A stretch of DNA of 7,455 nucleotides from Clostridia bacterium (GTDB taxonomy: Bacteria > Bacillota > Clostridia > Christensenellales > UBA1242), in NCBI GenBank assembly GCA_017539765.1, contig JAFYCH010000083.1:1-7455 (forward strand), in the 5' to 3' direction. Made by a program: the position numbers and the translations under genes. Below the pieces are notes generated by a model. That model searched no databases. It was not told where the DNA came from and saw nothing but the letters and a program-made list of their open reading frames with translations. This document shows, piece by piece, positions 1 through 5,619 of the stretch (the first letter of the stretch is position 1; each line of letters opens with the position of its first letter).

Positions 1-154
1 CAATTTTTCTTTTTCCAGTATAAAATGGATGACATTTTTTGCAAATATCAACTCTTATTTCGTCGCCTTTGTGTGTACTCATTGTTTCAAATGTTTCTCC
101 ACATGCGCAAATAACTTTAACTTTGTGATAATCTGGATGCAATGCTTCTTTCAT
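1..154 (-). CDS. rpmE: Ribosomal protein bL31, N-terminal part (runs off left edge)
   Basis: This is the zinc-binding form of large-subunit ribosomal protein L31, located on the 50S central protuberance at the bridge to the 30S subunit. The 51 visible codons begin [14 protein letters not shown], the usual bL31 opening. Cysteines at residues 16, 18, 38 and 41 form the CxC...CxxC zinc site of the C+ paralogue, and [16 protein letters not shown] is the typical family core. The family is about 65 to 90 residues long, so the missing part is only the C-terminal tail. The ATG at 152-154 is preceded by a strong Shine-Dalgarno site (GTGAGGT, opposite 161-167). A consensus promoter lies about 30 bases upstream. 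The gene appears to be its own transcription unit, in the same direction as murC but separated from it by a promoter. Identity is near certain. Confidence 0.96.
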   Translation of the reverse strand, partial: MKEALHPDYHKVKVICACGETFETMSTHKGDEIRVDICKKCHPFYTGKRKI

Positions 155-184
155 TTTTTCACCTCACTAGATATTAACTGCCTT

Positions 185-213
185 ATTATATATTATATTT
201 TAATATAAGTCAA
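185..213 (-). promoter_or_regulatory. Sigma-A promoter of rpmE
   Basis: Read on the minus strand, TTGACT (208-213) and a perfect TATAAT (185-190) are separated by exactly 17 bases. The predicted start is near 178, giving a leader of about 24 nt that contains the Shine-Dalgarno site. The spacer contains an AT-only inverted repeat (193-208, arms TTATATT and AATATAA). Confidence 0.85.
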
Positions 214-312
214 GGATTTTGAGAAAAAAAAGAATAATAAAAATTGTGAGATTATTTAATAACTAATCAGTGTCAACTATACGCAATTTTTTGCATAATA
301 TGAAACGAAATT

Positions 313-1677
313 TTAATTATTTTTTGTATTATCTAACAAGTTTATATAATTTTGTTTTATGGTGTTTGCGAGTTTGATTATGGACCCTGCTCCAAGTATC
401 AAAATAATATTGCCATCTATCCTTTCAAGTTCCTTTAAACACTTTTTGTAGGACCTAACAAAACTGATATTTGCTTTTTTAAACTTTAAGGTTTCATACA
501 AGTCTCTGCTAGTTCCACCTTTTATTGGCTTTTCACGAGCAGAATATGTTGGAAGTATAATTATTTTTTGTGCATAGCAAAGAGCATCAGCAAACTGCGA
601 CAAAAACTTTTTTGTTCGGGAATATGTATGTGGTTCAAAAACAACTGTTATGCTCTTTTTGTATAGTTTTTGAGTGGTTTTTATGCAACTTTCAAGTTGT
701 GTTGGATGATGAGCATAGTCTGTTATCACAATGTTATTGTTTATCTTGCCAATATACTCATATCGCCTTTTTAAGTTTTCAAACTTGCTTAATCCAAGTT
801 TTATGTGCTTTTTGTCAATGCCATAATAATCACAAATTGCAACTGAACATAAACTGTTTTTTACATTAAAAGAGCCTAAACAATTAAGTGTAATTTGCAA
901 AAAAAACTTGCCAGACTTATAAACATCATAAGTGATTTTGTCTTCTTCAAACTTTATATGCTTTGCTTGATACACTCCACCACTGCCAAAAGTTAAAATA
1001 TTGTTCTCAAACAAAATGGAATATTTTTCGTCTGTAATTGTTATTTGCCTGCTTTTTTGTGCAAACTTTTGAAATGCTATTTCATACTCAGTTGTGGTCT
1101 TAAAATAATCTGGGTGGTCGTAGTCAACATTTAAAATAACTCCTGTATCGTGACCTATCTTTAAAAAGTGTTCTTTATATTCACAAGCTTCAACAATCAA
1201 TGTCTCTTTTTCGCCAATAATCAAATTGCTCTTGCCGTTTATCTCTCCTCCAACAAGCACTGTTGGCTTTTTGCCAGCAATTTCAAAAACTTTGGCAATC
1301 ATACCACAAACAGTAGTCTTGCCATGAGAACCAGCAACAGCAATAATATTTTCATATTCACTTGCAATCAGTCCCAAGAACTCTGCTCTTTCCAAAAGTT
1401 CTATGCCCTTGTTTTTTGCTTCAATAATCTCAACATTGTTTTCACCAACTGCACAAGTATAAACAACCAAACTTGCATTTTGAACATTGCTTTTTTGATG
1501 TCTATAAAAAATTTTTGCGCCTAAATGCTTAAGCTCTTCGGTTATGTTTGTTTTTTGTTTATCACTTCCACTTATGCTTATGCCTGCGTGCAAACATAGT
1601 TTTGCAAGTGCACTCATGCCAATTCCACCAATGCCAACAAAGTGTATTTTTTTATATTTTGACAAAATATTTTCCAC
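313..1677 (-). CDS. murC: UDP-N-acetylmuramate--L-alanine ligase
   Basis: MurC is the cytoplasmic ATP-dependent ligase that adds L-alanine to UDP-MurNAc, the first amino acid of the peptidoglycan stem peptide. At 454 residues it is full length for the family. Visible in order are the N-terminal nucleotide-sugar binding loop FVGIGGIGMSALA (residues 13-25) with GSDK at 37-40, the ATP P-loop AVAGSHGKTT (113-122), EACEYK (163-168), NVDYDHPDYF (183-192), RRYEYIG (304-310), DYAHHP (320-325), FEPHTYSRT (347-355), LPTYSAREKP (375-384) and ILGAGSI (427-433). These mark the three Mur ligase domains. The chosen start is a GTG at 1675-1677, giving ten residues before the first beta strand, which suits the family. 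It has no Shine-Dalgarno site; a TTG four codons in is the only nearby alternative. A weak -10 (TATATT opposite 1702-1707) lies upstream, but the promoter is not clear. No convincing terminator follows the gene. It is isolated from other division and cell-wall genes here. Confidence 0.97.
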   Translation of the reverse strand: MENILSKYKKIHFVGIGGIGMSALAKLCLHAGISISGSDKQKTNITEELKHLGAKIFYRHQKSNVQNASLVVYTCAVGENNVEIIEAKNKGIELLERAEFLGLIASEYENIIAVAGSHGKTTVCGMIAKVFEIAGKKPTVLVGGEINGKSNLIIGEKETLIVEACEYKEHFLKIGHDTGVILNVDYDHPDYFKTTTEYEIAFQKFAQKSRQITITDEKYSILFENNILTFGSGGVYQAKHIKFEEDKITYDVYKSGKFFLQITLNCLGSFNVKNSLCSVAICDYYGIDKKHIKLGLSKFENLKRRYEYIGKINNNIVITDYAHHPTQLESCIKTTQKLYKKSITVVFEPHTYSRTKKFLSQFADALCYAQKIIILPTYSAREKPIKGGTSRDLYETLKFKKANISFVRSYKKCLKELERIDGNIILILGAGSIIKLANTIKQNYINLLDNTKNN

Positions 1678-1759
1678 AAATATTCTTATGAAAAAAAACT
1701 AAATATAGTTAATAAAATAATAAATATATGAAAAAAAATAGAAAAATATGTTAATTTTG

Positions 1760-1788
1760 TTGCTTGAATTTAAAATTATGTGTAAAAT
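1760..1788 (+). promoter_or_regulatory. Probable sigma-A promoter of spoVG
   Basis: TTGCTT (1760-1765) and TAAAAT (1783-1788) are spaced by 17 bases, predicting a start near 1795 and a leader of about 60 nt. In Bacillus subtilis spoVG is known for a sigma-H promoter. I could not find a good sigma-H pair here: a GAATTT occurs at 1766-1771, but no matching -35 lies at the right distance. Confidence 0.6.
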
Positions 1789-1805
1789 ATAAATGTAGTT
1801 AAAAA

Positions 1806-1826
1806 TATTTTAATACTATTAAAATA
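1806..1826. repeat. Perfect 10-1-10 palindrome in the spoVG leader
   Basis: The arms TATTTTAATA (1806-1815) and TATTAAAATA (1817-1826) are exact inverted copies around a single C. The palindrome sits just after the predicted spoVG transcription start and about 15 bases before the Shine-Dalgarno region, a position that suits an operator. The arms are entirely A/T, so chance formation in AT-rich intergenic DNA is possible. Confidence 0.5.
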
Positions 1827-1840
1827 GGTTTTGGCTATAA

Positions 1841-1851
1841 AGGTGAGGTGG
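1841..1851 (+). promoter_or_regulatory. Strong ribosome binding site that fixes the spoVG GTG start
   Basis: AGGTGAGGTGG holds two overlapping Shine-Dalgarno cores. The second (GAGGTG, 1845-1850) ends five bases before the GTG at 1856. No ATG is available nearby, so this site decides the start. Confidence 0.85.
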
Positions 1852-1855
1852 GAAA

Positions 1856-2143
1856 GTGTTAAACATCACAGACGTTCGTGTTAGACTTGTTAAAAAGGAA
1901 GACAGCAAACTTAAGGCTGTTGCATCAATAACAATTGATAATTCATTTGTTGTTCACGAAATTAGAGTTATTGAAGGAGCAAATGGTTGCTTTGTGGCTA
2001 TGCCAAGCAGAAAAACACCAGACGGTGAATTTAAAGACACTGCTCATCCAATTGATACTCCAACAAGAGAATTTGTTGACAAAACAGTTCTTGAAGCTTA
2101 TGAAAAAGCTTTGAAAGAAGCTCCAGCAGAAGAACAAGCATAA
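1856..2143 (+). CDS. spoVG: SpoVG-family regulator
   Basis: SpoVG is a small, conserved nucleic-acid-binding regulator. In Bacillus it affects asymmetric septation and spore cortex formation, and in Listeria, Staphylococcus and Borrelia it acts as an RNA- or DNA-binding global regulator. The 95-residue product is the normal family length. It shows the family opening ITDVRVRLV (residues 4-12), the strand [19 protein letters not shown] (23-41) and the hallmark loop [16 protein letters not shown] (46-61) followed by HPI. The C-terminal tail (residues 80-95) is charged and helical, ending in acidic residues. The start is GTG with a strong Shine-Dalgarno site. The gene is divergent from murC and ends in a bidirectional terminator shared with the converging rRNA/tRNA modification gene. 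It does not sit beside glmU or yabJ as in Bacillus. Its presence alone does not prove sporulation, because non-sporulating Firmicutes also keep it. Confidence 0.96.
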   Translation: MLNITDVRVRLVKKEDSKLKAVASITIDNSFVVHEIRVIEGANGCFVAMPSRKTPDGEFKDTAHPIDTPTREFVDKTVLEAYEKALKEAPAEEQA

Positions 2144-2161
2144 AATAATTAAATAAAAAGA

Positions 2162-2182
2162 TTTATAATCTTTGATTATAAA
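2162..2182. repeat. AT-rich hairpin downstream of spoVG
   Basis: TTTATAATC (2162-2170) and GATTATAAA (2174-2182) are perfect inverted copies with a three-base loop. Read on the minus strand the stem is followed by a U-rich run (TCTTTTTATTT), so it could act as a backup terminator for readthrough from the pseudouridine synthase gene. On the plus strand no U-tract follows. A second small hairpin (GCATG/CATGC, 2198-2212) lies between it and the main terminator. Confidence 0.45.
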
Positions 2183-2241
2183 ACAAAATGGTAAAAAGCA
2201 TGTTAGTCATGCGAATAACAACTAACAAACGAACAAAAAAC

Positions 2242-2269
2242 AAGTGAAGCATTATTGCTTCACTTTTTT
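2242..2269. terminator. Bidirectional terminator between spoVG and the pseudouridine synthase gene
   Basis: A perfect 10-bp stem, AAGTGAAGCA (2242-2251) with TGCTTCACTT (2256-2265), has a TTAT loop. On the plus strand a T-run follows (2264-2269). On the minus strand GTTTTTTG follows (opposite 2235-2241). It serves spoVG from the left and the pseudouridine synthase gene from the right. Confidence 0.9.
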
Positions 2270-2272
2270 ATT

Positions 2273-2953
2273 CTACTTTACTCTTGCAAAGTTAAAATAC
2301 TTCCATGGCACATCTTCTTGTGGCGGATAGCAAACAAAGTTCATTGTTTGTTTTGTGATTGGATGTTCAAAACATAGTTTAAAACTCCAAAGTGCCAAAT
2401 TCCAGCCACTGACAATGTTGCCCTTATATTTCACATCACCAAACACTGGATTGCCTATGGTTGCCATTTGCACCCTGATTTGATGACTTCTGCCTGTAAG
2501 CAGATTGCATTGAATTAAACTTAGTTTGTCAGTATGGTCCAAAACCTTGTAAGTAAGTTCTGCTTTTTTTGCACCAGTTTCAAGTTCTGGCACAACTTTT
2601 ACGACATTTGTTTTCTCGTCTTTTTTAAGATAGTTCACAAGATAGTCAGAAGAATATTTTGGCGTACCTACAACAACTGCCAAATATTCTTTTTGCATAT
2701 CGCCTTCTCTTATTTGTTTGCTTAACCTTTCGGCGCACTTGCTGGTTTTTGCAAACACCATAAGTCCACCAGTTGGCCTATCAAGTCTGTGAACAAGTCC
2801 GCAATATGCTTCGCCTGGCTTGTTATATTTTTGTTTTAAATATTCTTTGCATTGAGTCAAAATGTCACTGTCTCCACTCTCGTCTTTTTGAGATGGAACA
2901 TTTTGCGGCTTTATAACCACAAGCAAATGATTGTCTTCGTATACGATTTCCAT
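2273..2953 (-). CDS. RluA-family RNA pseudouridine synthase
   Basis: This enzyme isomerises specific uridines to pseudouridine in rRNA or tRNA. The catalytic motif HRLDRPTGG is at residues 55-63, with Asp58 the predicted nucleophile. Other family motifs are KEYLAVV (88-94), TGRSHQIRVQMA (153-164), GNPVFGD (167-173) and LWSFKLCFEHP (188-198). At 226 residues it is only the catalytic domain. It lacks the N-terminal S4 RNA-binding domain found in RluC/RluD types, so it resembles the short RluA/TruC-like branch. The target site cannot be assigned from sequence, so no symbol is given. The ATG at 2951-2953 has a GGAG Shine-Dalgarno site five bases away. The gene starts 20 bases after the CBS-pair gene with no promoter between, so the two are probably one operon. 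Transcription ends at the shared terminator near 2242-2265. Confidence 0.93.
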   Translation of the reverse strand: MEIVYEDNHLLVVIKPQNVPSQKDESGDSDILTQCKEYLKQKYNKPGEAYCGLVHRLDRPTGGLMVFAKTSKCAERLSKQIREGDMQKEYLAVVVGTPKYSSDYLVNYLKKDEKTNVVKVVPELETGAKKAELTYKVLDHTDKLSLIQCNLLTGRSHQIRVQMATIGNPVFGDVKYKGNIVSGWNLALWSFKLCFEHPITKQTMNFVCYPPQEDVPWKYFNFARVK

Positions 2954-2973
2954 ATTTTCTCCGATTTTATAGT

Positions 2974-3687
2974 TTAATAATTTTCAAGCATACTGTTTAT
3001 GTCCATAATATCAGCAACTGTGATGATACCAACAGGCTTTTCATATTCACTGCCATTTTTGGTTATTATAATAACCAAGACTTTTCTGTTTTTATAGAAC
3101 AAATTAAGTGCTTGTTCAAGTGTGATGTTTTCATCTGCAATTGCAAAATAACTTTCAGCAACCTGATTTTCTACCACTTCACCAATAGTAAGTTCCTTTA
3201 CAACCCCATCTAAATTTTTGCCATTTAAAAGTGACCTACCAAGTGCGTCCAAAAGTCTTTGACCATTTGCAATGCCAATAAGTTTTTTGTCATCATAAAC
3301 AGGCAAATTGCTGTATCCGCTTTTGCTTATAAGTTCAATGACATGCTTAACTTTATCTTTTGAATGAACACACAAAACGTCCTTTCTACAAATGCTGTCT
3401 ATTGCTCTTGGTGGCGTACAAATAAGTTTTGCAATATGCTCCAATTTTTCTACAACATTTAAGTGTGGCTCTGCAATAATATCACTTTCGTTTCCGCTGT
3501 GAACAATTGCATTTCTAAGCCTTGAATAGTCAATCAAATCATCTTCATATTTTCTTACTACGCTGTTAATTAACACACTTCTTCTAACAACGTCTGTGAA
3601 AGCCATAGCCCTTTTAAAGTTATATTGATTTCTTAAACTATGGTCAATTGCATTATATGCTCTTAAAAATCTATCCGCATTACTCAT
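2974..3687 (-). CDS. CBS-pair protein with an N-terminal HEPN-like RX4H domain
   Basis: The product of 237 residues has two parts. Residues 1 to about 90 are helical and contain LRNAIVHSG (57-65). R58-N59-x3-H63 fits the RX4-6H signature of HEPN domains, where the residue after Arg is usually polar. Residues about 93-232 form a CBS pair: the first unit includes YSNLPVYDDKKLIGIANGQRLLDAL (125-149, with the typical V-D-x-G-I-x turn), the second GIITVADIMD (220-229). CBS pairs usually bind adenosine nucleotides and act as regulatory modules. HEPN domains are often RNases or nucleotide-binding helical bundles. Function here is inferred only. I start at the ATG at 3685-3687 rather than 16 codons earlier, because the earlier stretch is the promoter itself and would translate to an unlikely Ile/Tyr-rich tail. 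No Shine-Dalgarno site exists; the predicted transcription start coincides with this ATG. It is the first gene of an operon with the pseudouridine synthase. Confidence 0.85.
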   Translation of the reverse strand: MSNADRFLRAYNAIDHSLRNQYNFKRAMAFTDVVRRSVLINSVVRKYEDDLIDYSRLRNAIVHSGNESDIIAEPHLNVVEKLEHIAKLICTPPRAIDSICRKDVLCVHSKDKVKHVIELISKSGYSNLPVYDDKKLIGIANGQRLLDALGRSLLNGKNLDGVVKELTIGEVVENQVAESYFAIADENITLEQALNLFYKNRKVLVIIITKNGSEYEKPVGIITVADIMDINSMLENY

Positions 3688-3694
3688 ATAATAT

Positions 3695-3723
3695 ATTTTA
3701 TAATATAAAATAATTTTGTGCAA
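3695..3723 (-). promoter_or_regulatory. Sigma-A promoter of the CBS-pair operon, placing the start at the ATG
   Basis: On the minus strand TTGCAC (3718-3723) and TAAAAT (3695-3700) are separated by 17 bases. Normal spacing from the -10 puts transcription initiation at 3687-3688, where the A of the ATG is at 3687. The resulting mRNA would have no leader. Confidence 0.65.
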
Positions 3724-3783
3724 ATAAATAAACAAAATGTGACCAAAAATATTAAAAAATGTTATCTTTTATTTAAAAAACAC

Positions 3784-3812
3784 TTGAAAAAAAAATAAAA
3801 ATGATATATATT
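3784..3812 (+). promoter_or_regulatory. Sigma-A promoter of the SRP RNA gene
   Basis: TTGAAA (3784-3789) and TATATT (3807-3812) are spaced 17 bases apart. The predicted start at about 3819 matches the first base of the ACTGTGC segment that pairs with the 3' end of the RNA. The promoter is divergent from that of the CBS-pair operon. Confidence 0.7.
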
Positions 3813-3818
3813 TATTAT

Positions 3819-4089
3819 ACTGTGCTATGTGGGGAGTTAGCGGTGCCCTGAACTTGCAATCCGCTCAGCAAGGCAGAATATCTTTCTCGGGAATACAAAT
3901 TTGAGAAGAGAACATATCTGTTGTGTTGAAATCAAGGTCTTGTGCAATAAAAGACTGTGAAATATGTCAGGTCTGGAAGGAAGCAGCATTAAGCAGACAC
4001 TTTTATGTGCCATAAGGGTGCTTTGATGGAGCAACATTTATGTTAGGTCACTTAGGTTTGATTTTCAAAAAAGATTGCACAGTTTTTTT
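3819..4089 (+). ncRNA. ffs: Signal recognition particle RNA, large Gram-positive form
   Basis: This RNA scaffolds the signal recognition particle, which targets membrane and secreted proteins during translation. The Ffh-binding hairpin is unmistakable: GTCAGGTC at 3966-3973, a GGAA tetraloop (3975-3978), then GGAAGCAGCA and a return strand ending in GCAGAC. Here the base pair closing the tetraloop is U-G rather than the C-G of the Escherichia coli RNA. The 5' part (GGGGAGTTAGCGGTGCCCTG from 3831, with AGCGG and CCGCT pairing) is the Alu-like domain of Bacillus/Clostridium SRP RNAs. ACTGTGC (3819-3825) is exactly complementary to GCACAGT (4077-4083), which closes the molecule just before a seven-T run (4083-4089). 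The total of about 270 nt agrees with the Bacillus form. The exact mature ends are inferred. A stronger terminator follows. Confidence 0.95.
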
Positions 4090-4095
4090 ATATCA

Positions 4096-4128
4096 AAAAA
4101 AGGAAGTTTGTACTTCCTTTTTTGTTTT
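4096..4128. terminator. Strong bidirectional terminator after the SRP RNA
   Basis: A perfect 12-bp stem has the core GGAAGT (4102-4107) and ACTTCC (4112-4117), loop TTGT, and flanking A and T runs (4096-4101 and 4118-4123). On the plus strand it follows the SRP RNA. On the minus strand it serves the converging 313-residue gene, again with a T-rich tail. Confidence 0.9.
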
Positions 4129-4180
4129 AACAATACATAATTATTAGTGGAACATAATTAAATTAAATTTTCCTTATACA

Positions 4181-5122
4181 TTATTCATTCCAAGTATCTT
4201 CAAGATATTTTTTAATTTTTTCTTTTTCTACTTTTGACATTTTTTTATCATATTTTTCTAAAGATTTTTTAAACGATTCTTTCATGTAATTATATAATTC
4301 AACTCTTGCTTCTGCTTCTGGCAAAATCTCCCAAGTATTTTCAAACGCTGCTCTGTCAATTCCACTAATATTACCTGTTTTGATATCTTTTTTTATGGTT
4401 GCGCCCTCGTATAAATATTGTGGCTTACCATCTCCAAAAGCATTTTTTATTGCAGAATTTTCCTCTACACAACCAACAAGCAAAAGTGCTTTATTGTTGC
4501 TTCTGACAACAACATAATTTTCCTCATCATTATGTTCTTGAATAGAATAGCCATGACTTTCAATTTCGGAATACTTCCAGTGCTTGCCATCTTCACCTGC
4601 AGGAATATATTGATCGTGCTCATTATTATAAAAAATTGCATCACCTTTTTCTGCTACAACAACACTTTCAACTTCACCCTTCTCGTTTGTGGTTTCAATC
4701 TTTTCTCCGCCCTTAGCACAATATACTTTTGTAAGTTTTGATTTTACACCAACTTTTGCAGTTAAAAATTCGAGTTTTGCAGTATCGATAACCTTATATG
4801 TTTTGCCTTCGAACTCGATAATCTCATCTGTGTAAGGAAGTTTATAAGAAAGTTTGGAAGGAAATTTGGGAGGAAATTGAGATAGTTTATAAAACCATGG
4901 TGCATGATAATGACCTGTAGTATCTTTCAATTCTTTATCATTTATTTTTTCAGAAAAAACTGGCTGATAAAGATCACCTGTATAATTAGGTTGTTCATGT
5001 TCAGGATAAAATATCTCTCCAGCAGTTTTTACTTCTTTTTCTTTATCTTTTAAATAATATAAATCGTCCAAAAATCTTTTTGTCTCTTTTGAAATCTCAA
5101 TTTCTTTTAAATTATCTTTCAT
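4181..5122 (-). CDS. Uncharacterised 313-residue soluble protein
   Basis: I do not recognise this protein. It has no signal peptide or membrane segment and is rich in charged and aromatic residues. Residues 1-30 are a charged helical stretch. A proline- and aromatic-rich section (36-100, including TGHYHAPWFYKL at 69-80 and FPPKFPSKL at 83-91) follows. Two beta-rich stretches come next: one around 130-191 with VVVAEKGDAIFYNNEHDQYI (154-173), one around 203-267 with QYLYEGATI (235-243) and AAFENTWEIL (258-267). Both loosely resemble the small GDYIV...Y.I...F...Y module seen in many hypothetical proteins; this is inference from memory and weak. Residues 268-313 are a Lys/Glu-rich helix, possibly a coiled coil. 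The gene is real by its good promoter, AAGGGAG Shine-Dalgarno site seven bases before the ATG, and consistent codon use. It is monocistronic and converges on the SRP RNA. Confidence 0.85.
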   Translation of the reverse strand: MKDNLKEIEISKETKRFLDDLYYLKDKEKEVKTAGEIFYPEHEQPNYTGDLYQPVFSEKINDKELKDTTGHYHAPWFYKLSQFPPKFPSKLSYKLPYTDEIIEFEGKTYKVIDTAKLEFLTAKVGVKSKLTKVYCAKGGEKIETTNEKGEVESVVVAEKGDAIFYNNEHDQYIPAGEDGKHWKYSEIESHGYSIQEHNDEENYVVVRSNNKALLLVGCVEENSAIKNAFGDGKPQYLYEGATIKKDIKTGNISGIDRAAFENTWEILPEAEARVELYNYMKESFKKSLEKYDKKMSKVEKEKIKKYLEDTWNE

Positions 5123-5144
5123 ATAAAAACTCCCTTTTAAAATT

Positions 5145-5174
5145 ATTTTAACAAAATCATAAAATATATGTCAA
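5145..5174 (-). promoter_or_regulatory. Sigma-A promoter of the 313-residue gene
   Basis: On the minus strand a perfect TTGACA (5169-5174) and TAAAAT (5145-5150) are 18 bases apart. A TGT before the -10 makes it an extended -10 promoter, offsetting the slightly long spacer. The predicted start is near 5138, giving a leader of about 16 nt. Confidence 0.8.
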
Positions 5175-5195
5175 TATAATTTTTTAAAATCATTT

Positions 5196-5226
5196 AAAAC
5201 AAAAAGACAGCATTCCGCCATCTTTT
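5196..5226 (-). terminator. Terminator of the DUF2726-like operon, overlapping the last stop codon
   Basis: On the minus strand AAAAGATGGC (5226 to 5217) pairs with GCTGTCTTTT (5211 to 5202), including two G-U pairs, around a GGAAT loop, followed by TTGTTTT. The stem begins within the TAA stop of the 121-residue gene at 5225-5227. Confidence 0.85.
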
Positions 5227-5590
5227 ATAGTGTTTGCATATCATGTTTAATAAGGTCTCTTGCACTTTTGCTGTTTAGGTTATCGTGAATTGTCTTTAAA
5301 TCTGCACCTTTAACGTCACGACCAAAATTGTAAATCAAATCTTCATCCCTACTTTGCAAAACCAAACTTTCGAACTTTTTTACGTTAAAAAGTTTTTGAT
5401 AATCTTTGTCAAGATGAGTACTTACTCCTGCAGCAAAAACATATGCCGAAAATGCATCGTTTTTATCGAGTACATCTTTGCAAATGCGTGAAAACTTTTC
5501 GAGAGATTCTCTTGTTTTCTCACCATAAAGAAGTTTAAGTGTATCTTCTACCAAACTATCTAACAACGCTAATTTAAGTTCAAATCTCAT
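5225..5590 (-). CDS. Small helical-repeat protein of unknown function
   Basis: A 121-residue, soluble, all-helical protein that I cannot assign to a named family. Residues 44-56 (NDAFSAYVFAAGV) and 81-93 (RDEDLIYNFGRDV) align with a 37-residue offset, sharing D45/D82, Y50/Y87, F52/F89 and V56/V93. The second is followed by KGADLKTIHDNL. This pattern resembles the roughly 37-residue helical repeats (YxFAxDVxGAxxxxLE type) found in many uncharacterised bacterial proteins. That reading is inference from pattern, and with only two units it is modest. The ATG at 5588-5590 is chosen over a GTG four codons upstream because a GGAG site lies six bases before the ATG, while the GTG has only a poorly spaced AGG. 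The gene begins 29 bases after the stop of the DUF2726-like gene, so the two form an operon. A terminator overlaps its stop. Confidence 0.82.
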   Translation of the reverse strand: MRFELKLALLDSLVEDTLKLLYGEKTRESLEKFSRICKDVLDKNDAFSAYVFAAGVSTHLDKDYQKLFNVKKFESLVLQSRDEDLIYNFGRDVKGADLKTIHDNLNSKSARDLIKHDMQTL

Positions 5591-5596
5591 ATCCAA

Positions 5597-5600
5597 CTCC
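5597..5600 (-). promoter_or_regulatory. Shine-Dalgarno site that fixes the start of the 121-residue gene
   Basis: GGAG, read on the minus strand, lies six bases before the ATG at 5588-5590. It overlaps the in-frame upstream GTG, which argues against that codon as the start. Confidence 0.7.
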
Positions 5601-5619
5601 ACTACCTAAATTTTTCTAA

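Noticed and set aside
249..276. Second possible promoter for rpmE (TTGACA with TAATCT, 16-base spacer, minus strand)
   Set aside because: The -10 is poor, and a much better promoter lies closer to the gene; not enough to list.
280..297. Hairpin after murC (GCAA/TTGC with flanking pairs) as its terminator
   Set aside because: The stem is short and no T-run follows on the minus strand.
1168..1524. Open frames on the plus strand inside murC (also 570-869)
   Set aside because: They lie opposite the fully conserved murC coding sequence, have no ribosome binding site, and their low-complexity Phe/Cys/Asn-rich translations are antisense artefacts.
1747..1771. Sigma-H promoter for spoVG, as in Bacillus subtilis
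   Set aside because: GAATTT is present at 1766-1771, but no AGGA-type -35 lies at the right distance; the overlapping sigma-A promoter is better.
2974..3687. Reading the HEPN-like/CBS gene as part of a toxin-antitoxin or defence system
   Set aside because: No antitoxin, nucleotidyltransferase or other defence gene is adjacent, and the neighbours are housekeeping genes.
3688..3735. Longer N-terminus for the CBS-pair protein starting at 3735
   Set aside because: The extra 16 codons (MFIYLHKIILYYKIYY) coincide with a good promoter and have no ribosome binding site.
3837..4037. A 66-codon open frame on the minus strand
   Set aside because: It lies wholly inside the SRP RNA gene, which has unmistakable conserved structure; the frame is a by-product.
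4418..4741. Open frame on the plus strand inside the 313-residue gene
   Set aside because: It is antisense to a gene with promoter, Shine-Dalgarno site and terminator, and has no start signals of its own.
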